From the NCBI GenBank assembly GCA_900543975.1, contig UQTI01000005.1, positions 1-64,000 of the forward strand: a stretch of DNA of 64,000 nucleotides, read 5' to 3'. The stretch's first letter is position 1, and every line of letters starts with the position of its first letter. The notes beneath the pieces are model-generated. The model was not told the origin of the DNA. It saw nothing but the letters and a program-made list of their open reading frames with translations, and ran no database searches. A program made the position numbers and the translations under genes. Below are positions 52,346 through 61,417 of the stretch, in pieces. The stretch is from an uncultured Prevotella sp. GTDB lineage: Bacteria; Bacteroidota; Bacteroidia; Bacteroidales; Bacteroidaceae.

Positions 52346-53308
52346 ATGAAAACATTTTTCAACGTCAACGACCTCGGCAACCTGCAGCAGGCATTGGCTG
52401 AGGCACAGGAAGTGAAGAACAACCGTTTCGGCTTCCAACATCTGGGCAAGAACAAGACCTTGCTCATGATTTTCTTTAACAACTCGTTGCGCACACGCCT
52501 CTCAACACAGAAGGCGGCCATGAACCTCGGCATGAATGTTATCGTGCTCGACGTGAACGCCGGTGCGTGGAAACTGGAGACAGAACGCGGCGTCATCATG
52601 GATGGCGACAAGAGCGAGCATCTGCTTGAGGCCATTCCCGTGATGGGCAGCTATTGCGACCTTATCGGCATACGCTCATTTGCCGGGCTTACAGACCGTG
52701 GGTTCGACTATGCCGAGACCATCGTCAACCAGTTTGTAAAATACAGCGGCCGCCCAGTCTTTGCCATGGAGACGGCTACCGTGCATCCGCTTCAGGCTTT
52801 CGCTGACCTCATAACCATTGAGGAGCACAAGACCGTAGCGCGTCCTAAGGTGGTGCTGTCATGGGCTCCCCATTGCCGCGCGTTGCCTCAGGCTGTGCCT
52901 AACTCGTTTGCCGAATGGATGAATGCTGCCGATGTCGACTTTGTGGTGACACATCCCCACGGCTATGAGCTTGACCCCAAGTTTGTGGGCAATGCTCGCG
53001 TTGAGTATGACCAGATGAAGGCGCTTGAGGGTGCCGACTTTGTGTATGCCAAGAACTGGAGTTGCCCAGGCGTGACCAACGCTGCCGACTATGGAAAGAT
53101 CTTGAGCAAAGACATGTCGTGGACCATCGATGCTGCTCACATGGCTGTGACAAACAACGGCAAGTTCATGCACTGTCTGCCTGTGCGCCGCGGTCTCATC
53201 GTTACTGACGACGTGATAGAAAGCCCCAACTCGCTCGTCATACCCGAAGCCGCCAACCGCGAGATCTCTGCCGAGGTGGTAATCAAGCGTATGCTTGAGG
53301 CACTGTAA
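52346..53308 (+). CDS. argF': N-acylornithine carbamoyltransferase (SOTCase family)
   Basis: A 320-residue transcarbamylase of the Bacteroidetes arginine pathway, where acylated rather than free ornithine is carbamoylated. The carbamoyl phosphate loop is NNSLRTRLSTQKAAMNLG; HCLPVRRGLIVTDDV and RPKVVLSWAPHCRALPQAVP match the family. The Bacteroides fragilis N-succinylornithine enzyme has Pro at position 90 (DGDKP) and the Xanthomonas N-acetylornithine enzyme Glu at the equivalent place; this protein has Ser90 (DGDKS, codon at 52613). Acyl preference is therefore open. It follows proA, linking proline and arginine synthesis genes. Confidence 0.93.
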   Translation: MKTFFNVNDLGNLQQALAEAQEVKNNRFGFQHLGKNKTLLMIFFNNSLRTRLSTQKAAMNLGMNVIVLDVNAGAWKLETERGVIMDGDKSEHLLEAIPVMGSYCDLIGIRSFAGLTDRGFDYAETIVNQFVKYSGRPVFAMETATVHPLQAFADLITIEEHKTVARPKVVLSWAPHCRALPQAVPNSFAEWMNAADVDFVVTHPHGYELDPKFVGNARVEYDQMKALEGADFVYAKNWSCPGVTNAADYGKILSKDMSWTIDAAHMAVTNNGKFMHCLPVRRGLIVTDDVIESPNSLVIPEAANREISAEVVIKRMLEAL

Positions 53309-53322
53309 TGTCACCGCTCTCC

Positions 53323-53359
53323 ATACCAAGGCCTCTGTTTTGTTGAGGCCATTGGTGTG
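53323..53359. terminator. Bidirectional terminator-like hairpin
   Basis: ATACCAAGGCC and GGCCATTGGTGT arms with a T-rich loop between converging genes. No clear T-run follows, so its strength is uncertain. Confidence 0.5.
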
Positions 53360-53379
53360 AAGCGCAAGGCGGCGCTTCG

Positions 53380-55605
53380 TTAAGCATACGAGTGCATGCC
53401 GCTGAGAAAATAGTTTACACCGAAATAGGTCATCAACACGCTGAGGAAGGCCAGTAATATGTAGATGTGCATGTGCTGCGCCTTCCTCAGCCATTTTATG
53501 TCGGCATGAAGAGGGGCAGAATAGATAAGCATCGTTATAAGAGCCCAGGTTTCTTTCGAGTCCCAGCTCCAGTAGCGTCCCCAACTTACGTTTGCCCAGA
53601 TGGCGCCGATGAAGATGCCGATGGCAATGAGCGCCACGGCAGGGTAGAGCAGAAACTGTGAGAGGGCGGCAAGCTGTTGCTCCTTCTCCTCCTGCTTGCG
53701 GTGGTGGGCAATGAGACCTTGCAGACCGATGAGTGCCGTCAGTCCGAACAGGGCATAGGAGAACATGATGACCATGACGTGGACCGAGAGAAGCGGCGAC
53801 TGCAACACAGGCATGAGTTGCGTTATTTGCGGATTGCCGTCGGTTATCATTGCCACGAGCAAGGCAAACGAGGAGAGCAACGGACCGAACTGCTTGACGG
53901 GCAGGAAACGTTTCTGCATGACGAGGGTGACGATGAGCGTTGCCCACGCCATAAACTGCATGGTCTCGTAACCGTTTGACATGGGCAGATGGCCCGACAC
54001 AAACCAGCGCAGGGCAAGCAACAGGGTGGTGTGTATGAGCATAACCCATGTGAGCACGCTGCTCACGAGGCGCGTCTTCTTCTGTTTCCCGTTGTTGAGG
54101 CTAAGCGTCGACACGATGGCAAGCACCAGCGAGAGGGTTAGATAAAGCATGACGGGTAGGCGTTGGGCGTTTGTCTTGTTGTAAAAGGTTTCGGTGTAGA
54201 TGCGAAACTTTGTCGGCACGACCGCCTTGCCCCTAACATGCTGGTAGCTGTAAATTTTCTTTGCTATCTCCTCGGCACGGGCTTTGTCGCCCGTTATGAT
54301 GCTCTCGGCAAGATAGTCCATCGACTTTTTTATAAACACCAGTTCCTTTTCGTCGAGCTTTAGGTTGCCGAGCGGCTGACCCGGCGCAAACCATTGCATG
54401 TGACCCTGCTTGCCGGCATAAGGAAACATCTTAAGCATCTCGCCGCCATAAAGCATGCGTATGATGTTAAACTTCTCGTCGGCATCGCGCAGCTGCTTCT
54501 GTAGCTTTGTGTCGCCGTCTTTATAGGCTTTCTTCAGCGGGGCATCGAGTTTATAATTGTTGTAGTTGTCCCAGAAATCGTCAAACGAAGCCCATTTGCC
54601 GTTGATGCCGAGAAGCTCTTGTGCTTTCTTTTCTTTTATCTCTATCATCTTCACCGTTTCCCAGTAGGGCACGTCGAAGATCCATCCTGCAAACACCTGG
54701 TTTGAGGAGAGACCATCCCATGTAGGCTTGCCGCAGAGCTTTGTTACGAAGCTTGTGGCAACGGTGTTTATGGGGGTGATGCGGCTGTTGTAAAGCACGC
54801 ATATCTTGCCGAAGTCGTCGGCAATGTCGCCATCAATCTTCACCATCTCCTGTGCGTTAGCCGATGTTGCGAACGACGAAACGGCAAGGAGCGCTGTTAC
54901 AGCCCATGCCTTTGCGCCTTGCAGAGAGAGCGCTTTACGGTAGAGATGGCGTATTCTTGTTTTCTTGCTGACCATTGTTGCGATGAGCGATATGAAGAGC
55001 AGGGCGTAGCCCGTGTATGTTATGCCTATGCCCCACGGGTCATGATAGACGCCGAGCGTGGTGCCTTGCATGTCGCTGTCGTAGCCCGACTGTATGAAGC
55101 GGTAGCCGTTGAAGCTGCCAATGTTGTTCATCGATACTTTTATTTCTTGGGTGTTGGCTGTGAGCATGGTTACATAGTCCATCGGCGCATCTGTGCCAGG
55201 ATAGTTTACCACATTGAAGTTTTTGAGCGATACCTCGAATCCGAGTTCTTTTGTTTTTCCCTCTTCATCTTTCATTGTGCTTGTCGTTTCGTTTTGGCGC
55301 AGATGTATGGTTCCGCTTTCAGCCATGTTCCATGAGGTAAAGGCGCCGAGCAGAATGACCAGAAACGATGCGTGTACCATCAGCACGCTGGTGCTGATGT
55401 TGCTTTTGTTTTTGTTTTTGCGCAGCACTATGTAGACAGCGGCGACCACGGCAAGGGCTGCCCATAGCACAACAAACCACGCCGAGGTGTAGATGTGTTG
55501 CCTGACAAAGGCCGTGCCTTTGCTGCTTTCCACTATTGTTGCTGTAATAAGAATAAGAATGATTGCCGTTGCCACAACGAGAATCAAGTTCTTCAGATGT
55601 TTCAT
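53380..55605 (-). CDS. ccsBA: CcsBA-type cytochrome c heme lyase (ResB-CcsA fusion)
   Basis: A 741-residue polytopic protein for system II attachment of heme to CxxCH cytochromes outside the membrane. The N-terminal part is ResB-like (membrane segments at about 7-25, 32-52, 76-90 and 197-217). A large exported domain (about 245-480) follows. The C-terminal CcsA part has GHLPMSNGYETMQFMAWATL, SVHVMVIMFSYALFGL and the tryptophan-rich WGRYWSWDSKETW heme-handling motif. Putative heme-ligand His residues are visible in these blocks. It lies just after the di-heme oxidoreductase gene, a likely client. Confidence 0.9.
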   Translation of the reverse strand: MKHLKNLILVVATAIILILITATIVESSKGTAFVRQHIYTSAWFVVLWAALAVVAAVYIVLRKNKNKSNISTSVLMVHASFLVILLGAFTSWNMAESGTIHLRQNETTSTMKDEEGKTKELGFEVSLKNFNVVNYPGTDAPMDYVTMLTANTQEIKVSMNNIGSFNGYRFIQSGYDSDMQGTTLGVYHDPWGIGITYTGYALLFISLIATMVSKKTRIRHLYRKALSLQGAKAWAVTALLAVSSFATSANAQEMVKIDGDIADDFGKICVLYNSRITPINTVATSFVTKLCGKPTWDGLSSNQVFAGWIFDVPYWETVKMIEIKEKKAQELLGINGKWASFDDFWDNYNNYKLDAPLKKAYKDGDTKLQKQLRDADEKFNIIRMLYGGEMLKMFPYAGKQGHMQWFAPGQPLGNLKLDEKELVFIKKSMDYLAESIITGDKARAEEIAKKIYSYQHVRGKAVVPTKFRIYTETFYNKTNAQRLPVMLYLTLSLVLAIVSTLSLNNGKQKKTRLVSSVLTWVMLIHTTLLLALRWFVSGHLPMSNGYETMQFMAWATLIVTLVMQKRFLPVKQFGPLLSSFALLVAMITDGNPQITQLMPVLQSPLLSVHVMVIMFSYALFGLTALIGLQGLIAHHRKQEEKEQQLAALSQFLLYPAVALIAIGIFIGAIWANVSWGRYWSWDSKETWALITMLIYSAPLHADIKWLRKAQHMHIYILLAFLSVLMTYFGVNYFLSGMHSYA

Positions 55606-55669
55606 TTTTCTTGAGGGTTGAAAAAGGGTGTGTAGCTTCCTTTTATGTTGCTTGTCTGAAATTGTAAAA

Positions 55670-55718
55670 GTCGCACACAGCCTTGTGGGTTTAACACAAG
55701 GCCGTGTGCGGCTGATTT
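55670..55718 (-). terminator. Hairpin between the di-heme oxidoreductase and ccsBA
   Basis: Arms GTCGCACACAGCCTTGTG and CACAAGGCCGTGTGCGGC, with one mismatch, and T-runs on both sides (six on plus, four on minus). It probably reduces read-through from the iron genes into ccsBA. Confidence 0.75.
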
Positions 55719-55748
55719 TTTCAATATATTAATCGACAGAACCGACCA

Positions 55749-57422
55749 TTAAATTGACTCAACAAAGAAGATGATGTTGTTGCGCTCTTCCTTGGTCAGC
55801 TTGCGGAATTTCTCAATGGCGAAGCGGGCGTCGCTCTTGGCGTTGCCATGCCACATGATTGCCTCCATGGTGTTGCGTGCGCGGCAGTCGTGCAGACGGT
55901 CTTCGGCACCTGTGCAGAGCTTTGACAGGCCACGGCCCCAGAGCGGTGTGGTGCGACACCATCCTGTGCGTATGTCGTTCTCCATGAACAGACGATGCTG
56001 CACAAAGTCGGTGTAGGGCCATATCTTCTGGTGCGGATAGCGAGGCATGTCGCTGTTGGTGAAGATGCCGTTCGGGTCCTGAATGTTGTCGTCGCCAGTG
56101 GTCCATGACGGGCGGTGACAGTTGGCGCAACCAATCTCCTTAAAGAGTTTCATGCCCTGCTTAAAGCGGTCGGTGGTGGTGTTGCGGGCAGCAGGTACAG
56201 CCAGTCCGCGGTGCCAGATCATGAAGTTCTTATACTGCGAGCTCGACATCTCGGGGTCCAGATCTTTCGCCATCAGATAGTTGTAGATGTTCTGCTTCAC
56301 ATCGGCTGTGTGCCATGAGGGATGCGCGTTGTTCGGGTCTATGCTCTTGATATATTCGGGGAAGCCTGCCTGAACGTCGGGATCTTCCATTGACGACTTG
56401 GCGTAGATGGTGCCGTCAAGGCTCAGGTAGTGGTAACGGCGGTCGGGACGTGTCACGTTCGTGATGTTCCAGATGGCGTTGGCACCTGCTGCGTCGAGGA
56501 TTGGTCCGCGGCTCATGGCGTAGGTGTAGCGGCGCACATATTTCTTCTTGTCGCCAGCGTTGTTCACATAGTAGCTTACCCACTCGTTCGTGTTCTGGTC
56601 CCAATAAGCGGGGTTCAGGGCGTTGGTCTTGCCTACAGAGTTGAAGTAGGCGCTCTGACGCTTCCATTCGGCTGTGATCGAGTCGTCAGGAATGGCATCG
56701 GTCAGACCTGTGCCATAGATGCCGATGGTCGACTCCAGACGCACGCCAATCTCGCTGGCCACCTGGTCAGAGGGTATAACCACCATCTTTCCGTCGCGCT
56801 TAACCGTTACGGGCGAATAGTAGGCATCGGCAGGAATGGTTACCTCAGGATAGCTGAGCGAATAGCTCTCTCCATCGGGGAACTTGTTGCCCCATTCGTC
56901 GGTATAGTCCTTCCATGTAATAACGATCTTGCTCTCGTCAATCTGTGGCTTGAACGGCTTTACTGCCTTGGTCTGAGGCATGCCTGCAACAGAATAGATG
57001 TAGGCATTGGTCTTCTTGTCATACACCACGAGCAAGTAGCCGTTGCCGTCTTGGTCGGCGCGATAGGCATTCTGGCGTTTGCCATGGCCGTAGTTGGGGT
57101 GACAGTAAAGACATCCGCGGCGCACATAAACAGGACCCAGTCCGGCAAATGCATCGGTTGATGTGTTATAGTCTTTCTCGAAGAGCGACTCGCCAATCTG
57201 GAAGTTGAGCGACAAGCCAGCTTCGTCAACGGCAGCTGTTGCCTGACGGTAAGCGTAGGCCGACTTAATGTTTGTTGTTCCAAGCTTTCCGCCAGCATAA
57301 TACCACTCGCTGGGTGAGCCATACTCTGCCTCGGGAAGGTTGGTGTCGAGGGTGTCGTTGTCGGAACAAGCCGTGAATGCCAATGCCGACAGGAGCGCAG
57401 GAATAAAATAAACGTGTTTCAT
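55749..57422 (-). CDS. Di-heme oxidoreductase (DHOR/DUF1111) lipoprotein
   Basis: A 557-residue lipoprotein (MKHVYFIPALLSALAFTAC, C19) with two c-type heme motifs: CLYCH (about residue 105, RRGCLYCHPNYGHGKRQNA) and CANCH (about 434, EIGCANCHRPSW). The fold region TPLWGRGLSKLCTGAEDRLH and MEAIMWHGNAKSDARFAIEK near the end match the DHOR/thiol-oxidoreductase-like family. Homologues are co-encoded with imelysins in iron-regulated operons of many bacteria. Here imelysin lies directly upstream and a cytochrome c synthase directly downstream, which fits a heme protein acting at the cell surface or in the periplasm. Confidence 0.88.
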   Translation of the reverse strand: MKHVYFIPALLSALAFTACSDNDTLDTNLPEAEYGSPSEWYYAGGKLGTTNIKSAYAYRQATAAVDEAGLSLNFQIGESLFEKDYNTSTDAFAGLGPVYVRRGCLYCHPNYGHGKRQNAYRADQDGNGYLLVVYDKKTNAYIYSVAGMPQTKAVKPFKPQIDESKIVITWKDYTDEWGNKFPDGESYSLSYPEVTIPADAYYSPVTVKRDGKMVVIPSDQVASEIGVRLESTIGIYGTGLTDAIPDDSITAEWKRQSAYFNSVGKTNALNPAYWDQNTNEWVSYYVNNAGDKKKYVRRYTYAMSRGPILDAAGANAIWNITNVTRPDRRYHYLSLDGTIYAKSSMEDPDVQAGFPEYIKSIDPNNAHPSWHTADVKQNIYNYLMAKDLDPEMSSSQYKNFMIWHRGLAVPAARNTTTDRFKQGMKLFKEIGCANCHRPSWTTGDDNIQDPNGIFTNSDMPRYPHQKIWPYTDFVQHRLFMENDIRTGWCRTTPLWGRGLSKLCTGAEDRLHDCRARNTMEAIMWHGNAKSDARFAIEKFRKLTKEERNNIIFFVESI

Positions 57423-57448
57423 AATGTTTTTTTATTAGACATGAAAAG

Positions 57449-57487
57449 TTGGCGGATGCTTTTAGGGCAAACCGCCAACGGTTTTTC
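57449..57487 (-). terminator. Intra-operon hairpin between imelysin and DHOR genes
   Basis: GTTGGCGG and CCGCCAAC arms, 22 nt apart, in the 111-nt spacer. On the coding (minus) strand only four T follow, so it looks like an attenuator or processing site rather than a full stop. Confidence 0.5.
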
Positions 57488-57533
57488 TTTTTTTATTGGT
57501 TCTTTTCCAAATGTGAACGTATGGTGCTTACGG

Positions 57534-58706
57534 TTAGTCGAGCAGATCGTTAAGAGCGTTCAACGACTCCTCCAGTCCGTCAAGAGCCTCCATAGCATCC
57601 TTAGCGGTCTGATCGCTATAGAAGGACACAAAGGGCTTCTTCATGCCGGCAATCTTGCTCAGCGCGTTCTCAAGGTTGGTCATCACGTTCTCAGCGGCAG
57701 CCTTGGTCTTGCTGTTGTTCAGGCAGATGCCGATGAGCGACTTGGCGTTAGGTGTTTTGCCGTCAACGGTGCAGCCGCCATAAAGGGCGTGCTTTACAGA
57801 CATGATGTTGTCGTAGAAGTCTTGAATTGAGTTATGGGCGTGAGGCGACTCGATGTAGTTGATGTCCTCGCCTGTTGCAGGAGCACCGATCTTTGAGTCG
57901 CGCACCTCACCAATGATGTCGTTAGCGCCAGCGATTATCTCTTTTGAAGCAAGCACCACGGTAGAATAGGTTGAACCGGCGTTGCCTGCGTTCTTGAAGT
58001 TGTTGCCGTAGTTGATGGCCGACTCAAACTCTACCTCGTCAAGCAGTTTCTGCTCGTCGGCAGAAACCTTACCACCCCAAGCCGAAACAAGCTTCAGCGA
58101 GCTGAGGTAAAGGTCTTGTGCGGCTGCCTTGGCAAAGTAGATCTCGTTGCTTGTCAGGTCGGCAAAGTGGCGTGCCTTGCCGTCGCGGAAGATAAGATAC
58201 TCTACAGCGTGGAAACCTGTAAGGTTCTGACCGTTAGTGATGGCATCGTTAATGTTGTTTGTTGCCAGCTCGTTGTCTTCACCTTCGCCGCCCAGCTGCA
58301 GGTCTTTGTAGAGCTTCATGTAGCTCTCAAACTGCTTCTTGTCAAACGGCCATGTGTCGGTATGGGGGTCGATGGCATAGTCGCCGGCAGCACCAAAGAG
58401 GAATGCCTCAGAAAACTCCCACCATTTGCGCGACAGCTTCCATGTTTCGCAAGCCTTCTGTACGCCAGCATCGTTGCTCATGGCGTTGATGTCGGCTACA
58501 AGCTGCTTGTTATAGTCGGCGAGGTTGCGGTATGTTGCTACAATGGTGTTGTCAACATAGCTTGAGTTAACCTCCTTCAGCACGCTTGTGTTGAAGGTTC
58601 CTGCGTCGTCATCGTCGCCGCCATTGTCGCTGCTACAGCTTGTGAAGCCCATTGTGAAAGTCAATGCGGCTGCAAACATCATCGAATACTTAAAGATCTT
58701 GTTCAT
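57534..58706 (-). CDS. Imelysin-family (M75-like) iron-regulated lipoprotein
   Basis: A 390-residue lipoprotein (MNKIFKYSMMFAAALTFTMG, then FTSCSSD; Cys about 23) with the imelysin GxHxxE motif as GFHAVEYLIFRDGKARHF and the all-helical two-repeat layout. Imelysins are iron-regulated, bind metal or heme in some systems and lack demonstrated peptidase activity. ATG 58706 was chosen, as an upstream in-frame ATG at 58775 adds a long Lys/Arg/Asn leader that overlaps the porin region. It is the middle gene of porin-imelysin-DHOR. Confidence 0.9.
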   Translation of the reverse strand: MNKIFKYSMMFAAALTFTMGFTSCSSDNGGDDDDAGTFNTSVLKEVNSSYVDNTIVATYRNLADYNKQLVADINAMSNDAGVQKACETWKLSRKWWEFSEAFLFGAAGDYAIDPHTDTWPFDKKQFESYMKLYKDLQLGGEGEDNELATNNINDAITNGQNLTGFHAVEYLIFRDGKARHFADLTSNEIYFAKAAAQDLYLSSLKLVSAWGGKVSADEQKLLDEVEFESAINYGNNFKNAGNAGSTYSTVVLASKEIIAGANDIIGEVRDSKIGAPATGEDINYIESPHAHNSIQDFYDNIMSVKHALYGGCTVDGKTPNAKSLIGICLNNSKTKAAAENVMTNLENALSKIAGMKKPFVSFYSDQTAKDAMEALDGLEESLNALNDLLD

Positions 58707-58781
58707 TTTTTTTCTTCTGTTTTTATTTTTATTACTAAGTATTTGTTCTCTTTCTTTCCTATTTTTCCCTTTCATCTGCCG

Positions 58782-60179
58782 TTACTTCAGAAACCATCCG
58801 TAGTAGGTGATGCCCAACGACACGCTCGGCTCATCGTTAAAGCCGTGGCTGAGGAAACGCTTGCCATATTCGCCCTTGATGATAATCTGCTTTATGGGCG
58901 AATAGTTCACACCCACAGCCATTCTCTTCACGTGGTCATATTTGTAAGCCACCTTTTTGTTGCCGGCAGCATAGGTGTTATAGTCTTCATAGCGGCCGAA
59001 GAGATAGAGCTTCTGCTTGTCGCACAGGCTGCTTATCTGTGAGAAGATGTTATAGCCTGCCTCAAGACCCACGGCGTAAGCGTTGCTTGCTATGGGCGAG
59101 TGTTTTGAAGGAGAGCCGTCTTGCTGTGTGTGCTTGGGGAAGGCGTTCATGAAGGTCGTCATCTTGGCTGCATCGTCAAGATGCGAGTAGGTGGCGTTGC
59201 CTCGAACAATCCAGTTCCAGCGGTTCATCTCAAAACCGAAGCTTCCTATGGCCAACGCGCCATGCACCTTGTCGTATGAGGCGCTTGCCTTGCGCTCGGT
59301 GTTCTTGAAGGTGTAGCCGTAATAGCCGCTGAGGCTGAGGCGCACGCCGGGGATTGAATAGTTGTCGATGCGTGCAGCGCCTGCATACACGTTGCCGAGC
59401 TTATATTCGTAAGGACTGGTTGCGCCATAATGAACATAGCAGTTGTGGCCGAAGCGCTCGGCATCAAGGCCAGATGTAAAGATGGCCTCGTAGCGCCAGT
59501 CGCTCACACGGCCCCACAGCGACACACCAACTTGATGCCATGTGTTGGGCAACATCTTGGCTTCGCCTTCTGAACGATATACTGAGAAGAAATTGTTAGG
59601 CATGTGGTAGGCGTTGATCTCGCCTACGGGAATGATAATTTCGCCGGCCTTGATGTTAAACTTGCCGCCGGCAAAGGCTTTGTTTATCCAGAACTGCTCC
59701 AGCGCAACCTCGCCGCCACGTTCTGTCTCTGCCTCATATTCGCCGCTTTCGTCGGCATCAATCTCTACGGCGCTCTCTGTGCCGCCGTGCTCAAACTCTA
59801 TCTCCATGCCCATCGTCCATCCGTGGCCGAAGTCGTAGCCGAGGTTCAGGGTAACGTGTGGCAGGTCGAAGCGTCCGTGGCTGGGGTCGTTCTTGTAGGT
59901 GTCGGGGTCGCGGTAGCGGTTGAAATGCTGACTGTAGAAGTTTCGGCTTGTCACCGCCTCGCCATATCCGCCGATCGAAAGGCGCGACAGGGCTTTGGCA
60001 ACCTGTGCCTGACGGTCGTCGTTGTCGCTCTTGCTCTCTGTCTTAAGATTCTCTTTTACCTTAGCTCCGTTTTCTGCAACGCTGGTCTTTGCCTTGTCAG
60101 CGTCCTCAACATCTTCTGCCAAGGCTGGCGTTGTGAGTGCGCAAGAAAGGAGACCTAATAACAATAAATTCTTGTTCAT
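58782..60179 (-). CDS. Outer membrane porin of the imelysin operon
   Basis: A 465-residue beta-barrel. Signal peptide MNKNLLLLGLLSCALTTPALA, a charged coiled segment (about 22-60, KAKTSVAENGAKVKENLKTE), then alternating strands with OprP/OprO-like blocks (LSIGGYGEAVTSRNF, FDLPHVTLNLGYDFGHGWTM, EQFWINKAFAGGKFNIKAGE) and a final aromatic-rich strand (VSLGITYYGWFLK). It probably lets iron compounds or phosphate through the outer membrane; the imelysin and DHOR genes that follow favour iron. Its leader of about 160 nt contains element B. Confidence 0.85.
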   Translation of the reverse strand: MNKNLLLLGLLSCALTTPALAEDVEDADKAKTSVAENGAKVKENLKTESKSDNDDRQAQVAKALSRLSIGGYGEAVTSRNFYSQHFNRYRDPDTYKNDPSHGRFDLPHVTLNLGYDFGHGWTMGMEIEFEHGGTESAVEIDADESGEYEAETERGGEVALEQFWINKAFAGGKFNIKAGEIIIPVGEINAYHMPNNFFSVYRSEGEAKMLPNTWHQVGVSLWGRVSDWRYEAIFTSGLDAERFGHNCYVHYGATSPYEYKLGNVYAGAARIDNYSIPGVRLSLSGYYGYTFKNTERKASASYDKVHGALAIGSFGFEMNRWNWIVRGNATYSHLDDAAKMTTFMNAFPKHTQQDGSPSKHSPIASNAYAVGLEAGYNIFSQISSLCDKQKLYLFGRYEDYNTYAAGNKKVAYKYDHVKRMAVGVNYSPIKQIIIKGEYGKRFLSHGFNDEPSVSLGITYYGWFLK

Positions 60180-60255
60180 ATCTTGTTTTTGCTTTTATTT
60201 CGGTGTCTTTGCTATTGTTCCTGAAATCAACATTTGCCTTTCTAAAATGCTTCTG

Positions 60256-60326
60256 TTTCATAGATCCTTTTCTCGCCATGGCAGAACCAAAGATAGTTTT
60301 TTCTGCTCATCTGGCTTAACGAAAAG
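60256..60326 (-). promoter_or_regulatory. Structured leader element, copy B
   Basis: Minus-strand copy of the element at 45812-45886. The conserved blocks are the same; the 19-nt loop differs. The inner stem is GCAGAA/TTCTGC and the outer stem CTTTTC/GAAAAG. GAAAAGG is followed by ATGAAA at 60261, which opens a frame of about 40 codons that overlaps the porin start out of frame. Confidence 0.7.
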
Positions 60327-60346
60327 AAGCGTCTTTTTTTACGTTG

Positions 60347-60377
60347 CAAAAGTATAAAGTTTTGAAAAGTAACGCAA
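60347..60377 (-). promoter_or_regulatory. Promoter of the porin-imelysin-DHOR operon
   Basis: On the minus strand: ATTG (60377-60374), a 19-nt spacer and TACTTTTG (60354-60347). It is placed relative to element B as the esterase promoter is relative to element A. Confidence 0.65.
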
Positions 60378-60534
60378 TACTCACTTTTTATGAAATTTTA
60401 AAGATATTTCGGTTAAATGAGTGTCAAAAGGCTCTTCGTTTACCTATATTTGGGTATTACCAAGCAGAAACAAGTGGGCTTTTCATGGCTGAAAGTAGGT
60501 GATTTTTAGCGTCACTTAACAGTTTAGTGAAAGA

Positions 60535-60582
60535 AAAAAGAGCTTTTGATGCGTTGGCTTACGACATCAAAAGCTCTTTTGG
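60535..60582 (-). terminator. Terminator of the alpha/beta hydrolase gene
   Basis: Perfect arms AAAGAGCTTTTGATG / CATCAAAAGCTCTTT with T-runs on the minus-strand side. The rest of 60400-60530 shows no gene. Confidence 0.9.
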
Positions 60583-60613
60583 CTGTTTTGAAAGGTTTAG
60601 AACCGCAGAATCC

Positions 60614-61417
60614 TTACTTGTTCTTTATTGTTTGCAACAGGATGTGGAAGGCAGGATGGCACATGTCGACATGGTTGTGGCCGTCAATCTTGTACAGGCT
60701 TGTGGCTTTGTGCCCACAGAGCTTCATCATGCGCCACATATAAGCGTTCTCTTCATAGCGTCCGAACAGCTCGGTTTCGGCATCGCCCGTTATAAGTACG
60801 AGTGGAGGACAGTTGGGGCGCACATGGTAGAGAGGTGCGAAGCGGTCGACGAGTGGTTGCAGATTGCCGATGCCGTTCATGTCGCGATAGGCGAAATGAC
60901 TGATCATCTGTCCGCTGAAGGGCACAAGGGCTTTTATGCTGTCTGCATCGACACCATAGCGTGTGAGCCATTGTTTGTCGAGGCCAAGCATCGTTGTGAT
61001 GTAGCCACCGGCCGAATGGCCCGACACATAGATGCGCCGGATGTCGCCACCATAGTGTGCCACGTTCTTGAACACCCATGCCACGGCGGCCGCACAATCG
61101 TCCAGACACTCGTCAATCTTTACCCGTGGCAGCAGACGATAGTTTACTGCCACAACGGTCAGCCCCTTCTCCTTCAGCTCATCGGGAACATATTTTGAGC
61201 CGCCTGTCAGTCCGCCTCCATGAAACCATACCACCACGGGCGCCGTGCGTGCTGTGTCGTTATAGTAGACATCCAGACGGCAACGCTCAGCGACATACTG
61301 GTCTGTCGATGTCTTGTAGGCAATGTTTTCTACGGTCTTATAGTGCGTCTTGTCGGCAGCTGATGTGTGCAAACCAAACAAGAGAAGCATTAAGAAAATT
61401 AATTTTATTGTTCTCAT
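60614..61417 (-). CDS. Secreted alpha/beta hydrolase (esterase/lipase family)
   Basis: A 267-residue hydrolase with signal peptide (MRTIKLIFLMLLLFGLHTSA), oxyanion motif WFHGGGLTGGSK and nucleophile motif YVSGHSAGGY; the Asp lies in LVLITGDAETELFG and the His in KIDGHNHVDM. It resembles the small carbohydrate or feruloyl esterases of Bacteroidetes. It is a single gene divergent from the GH43 gene, with a -7 box TAACTTTG on the minus strand at 61464-61457. Confidence 0.88.
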   Translation of the reverse strand: MRTIKLIFLMLLLFGLHTSAADKTHYKTVENIAYKTSTDQYVAERCRLDVYYNDTARTAPVVVWFHGGGLTGGSKYVPDELKEKGLTVVAVNYRLLPRVKIDECLDDCAAAVAWVFKNVAHYGGDIRRIYVSGHSAGGYITTMLGLDKQWLTRYGVDADSIKALVPFSGQMISHFAYRDMNGIGNLQPLVDRFAPLYHVRPNCPPLVLITGDAETELFGRYEENAYMWRMMKLCGHKATSLYKIDGHNHVDMCHPAFHILLQTIKNK

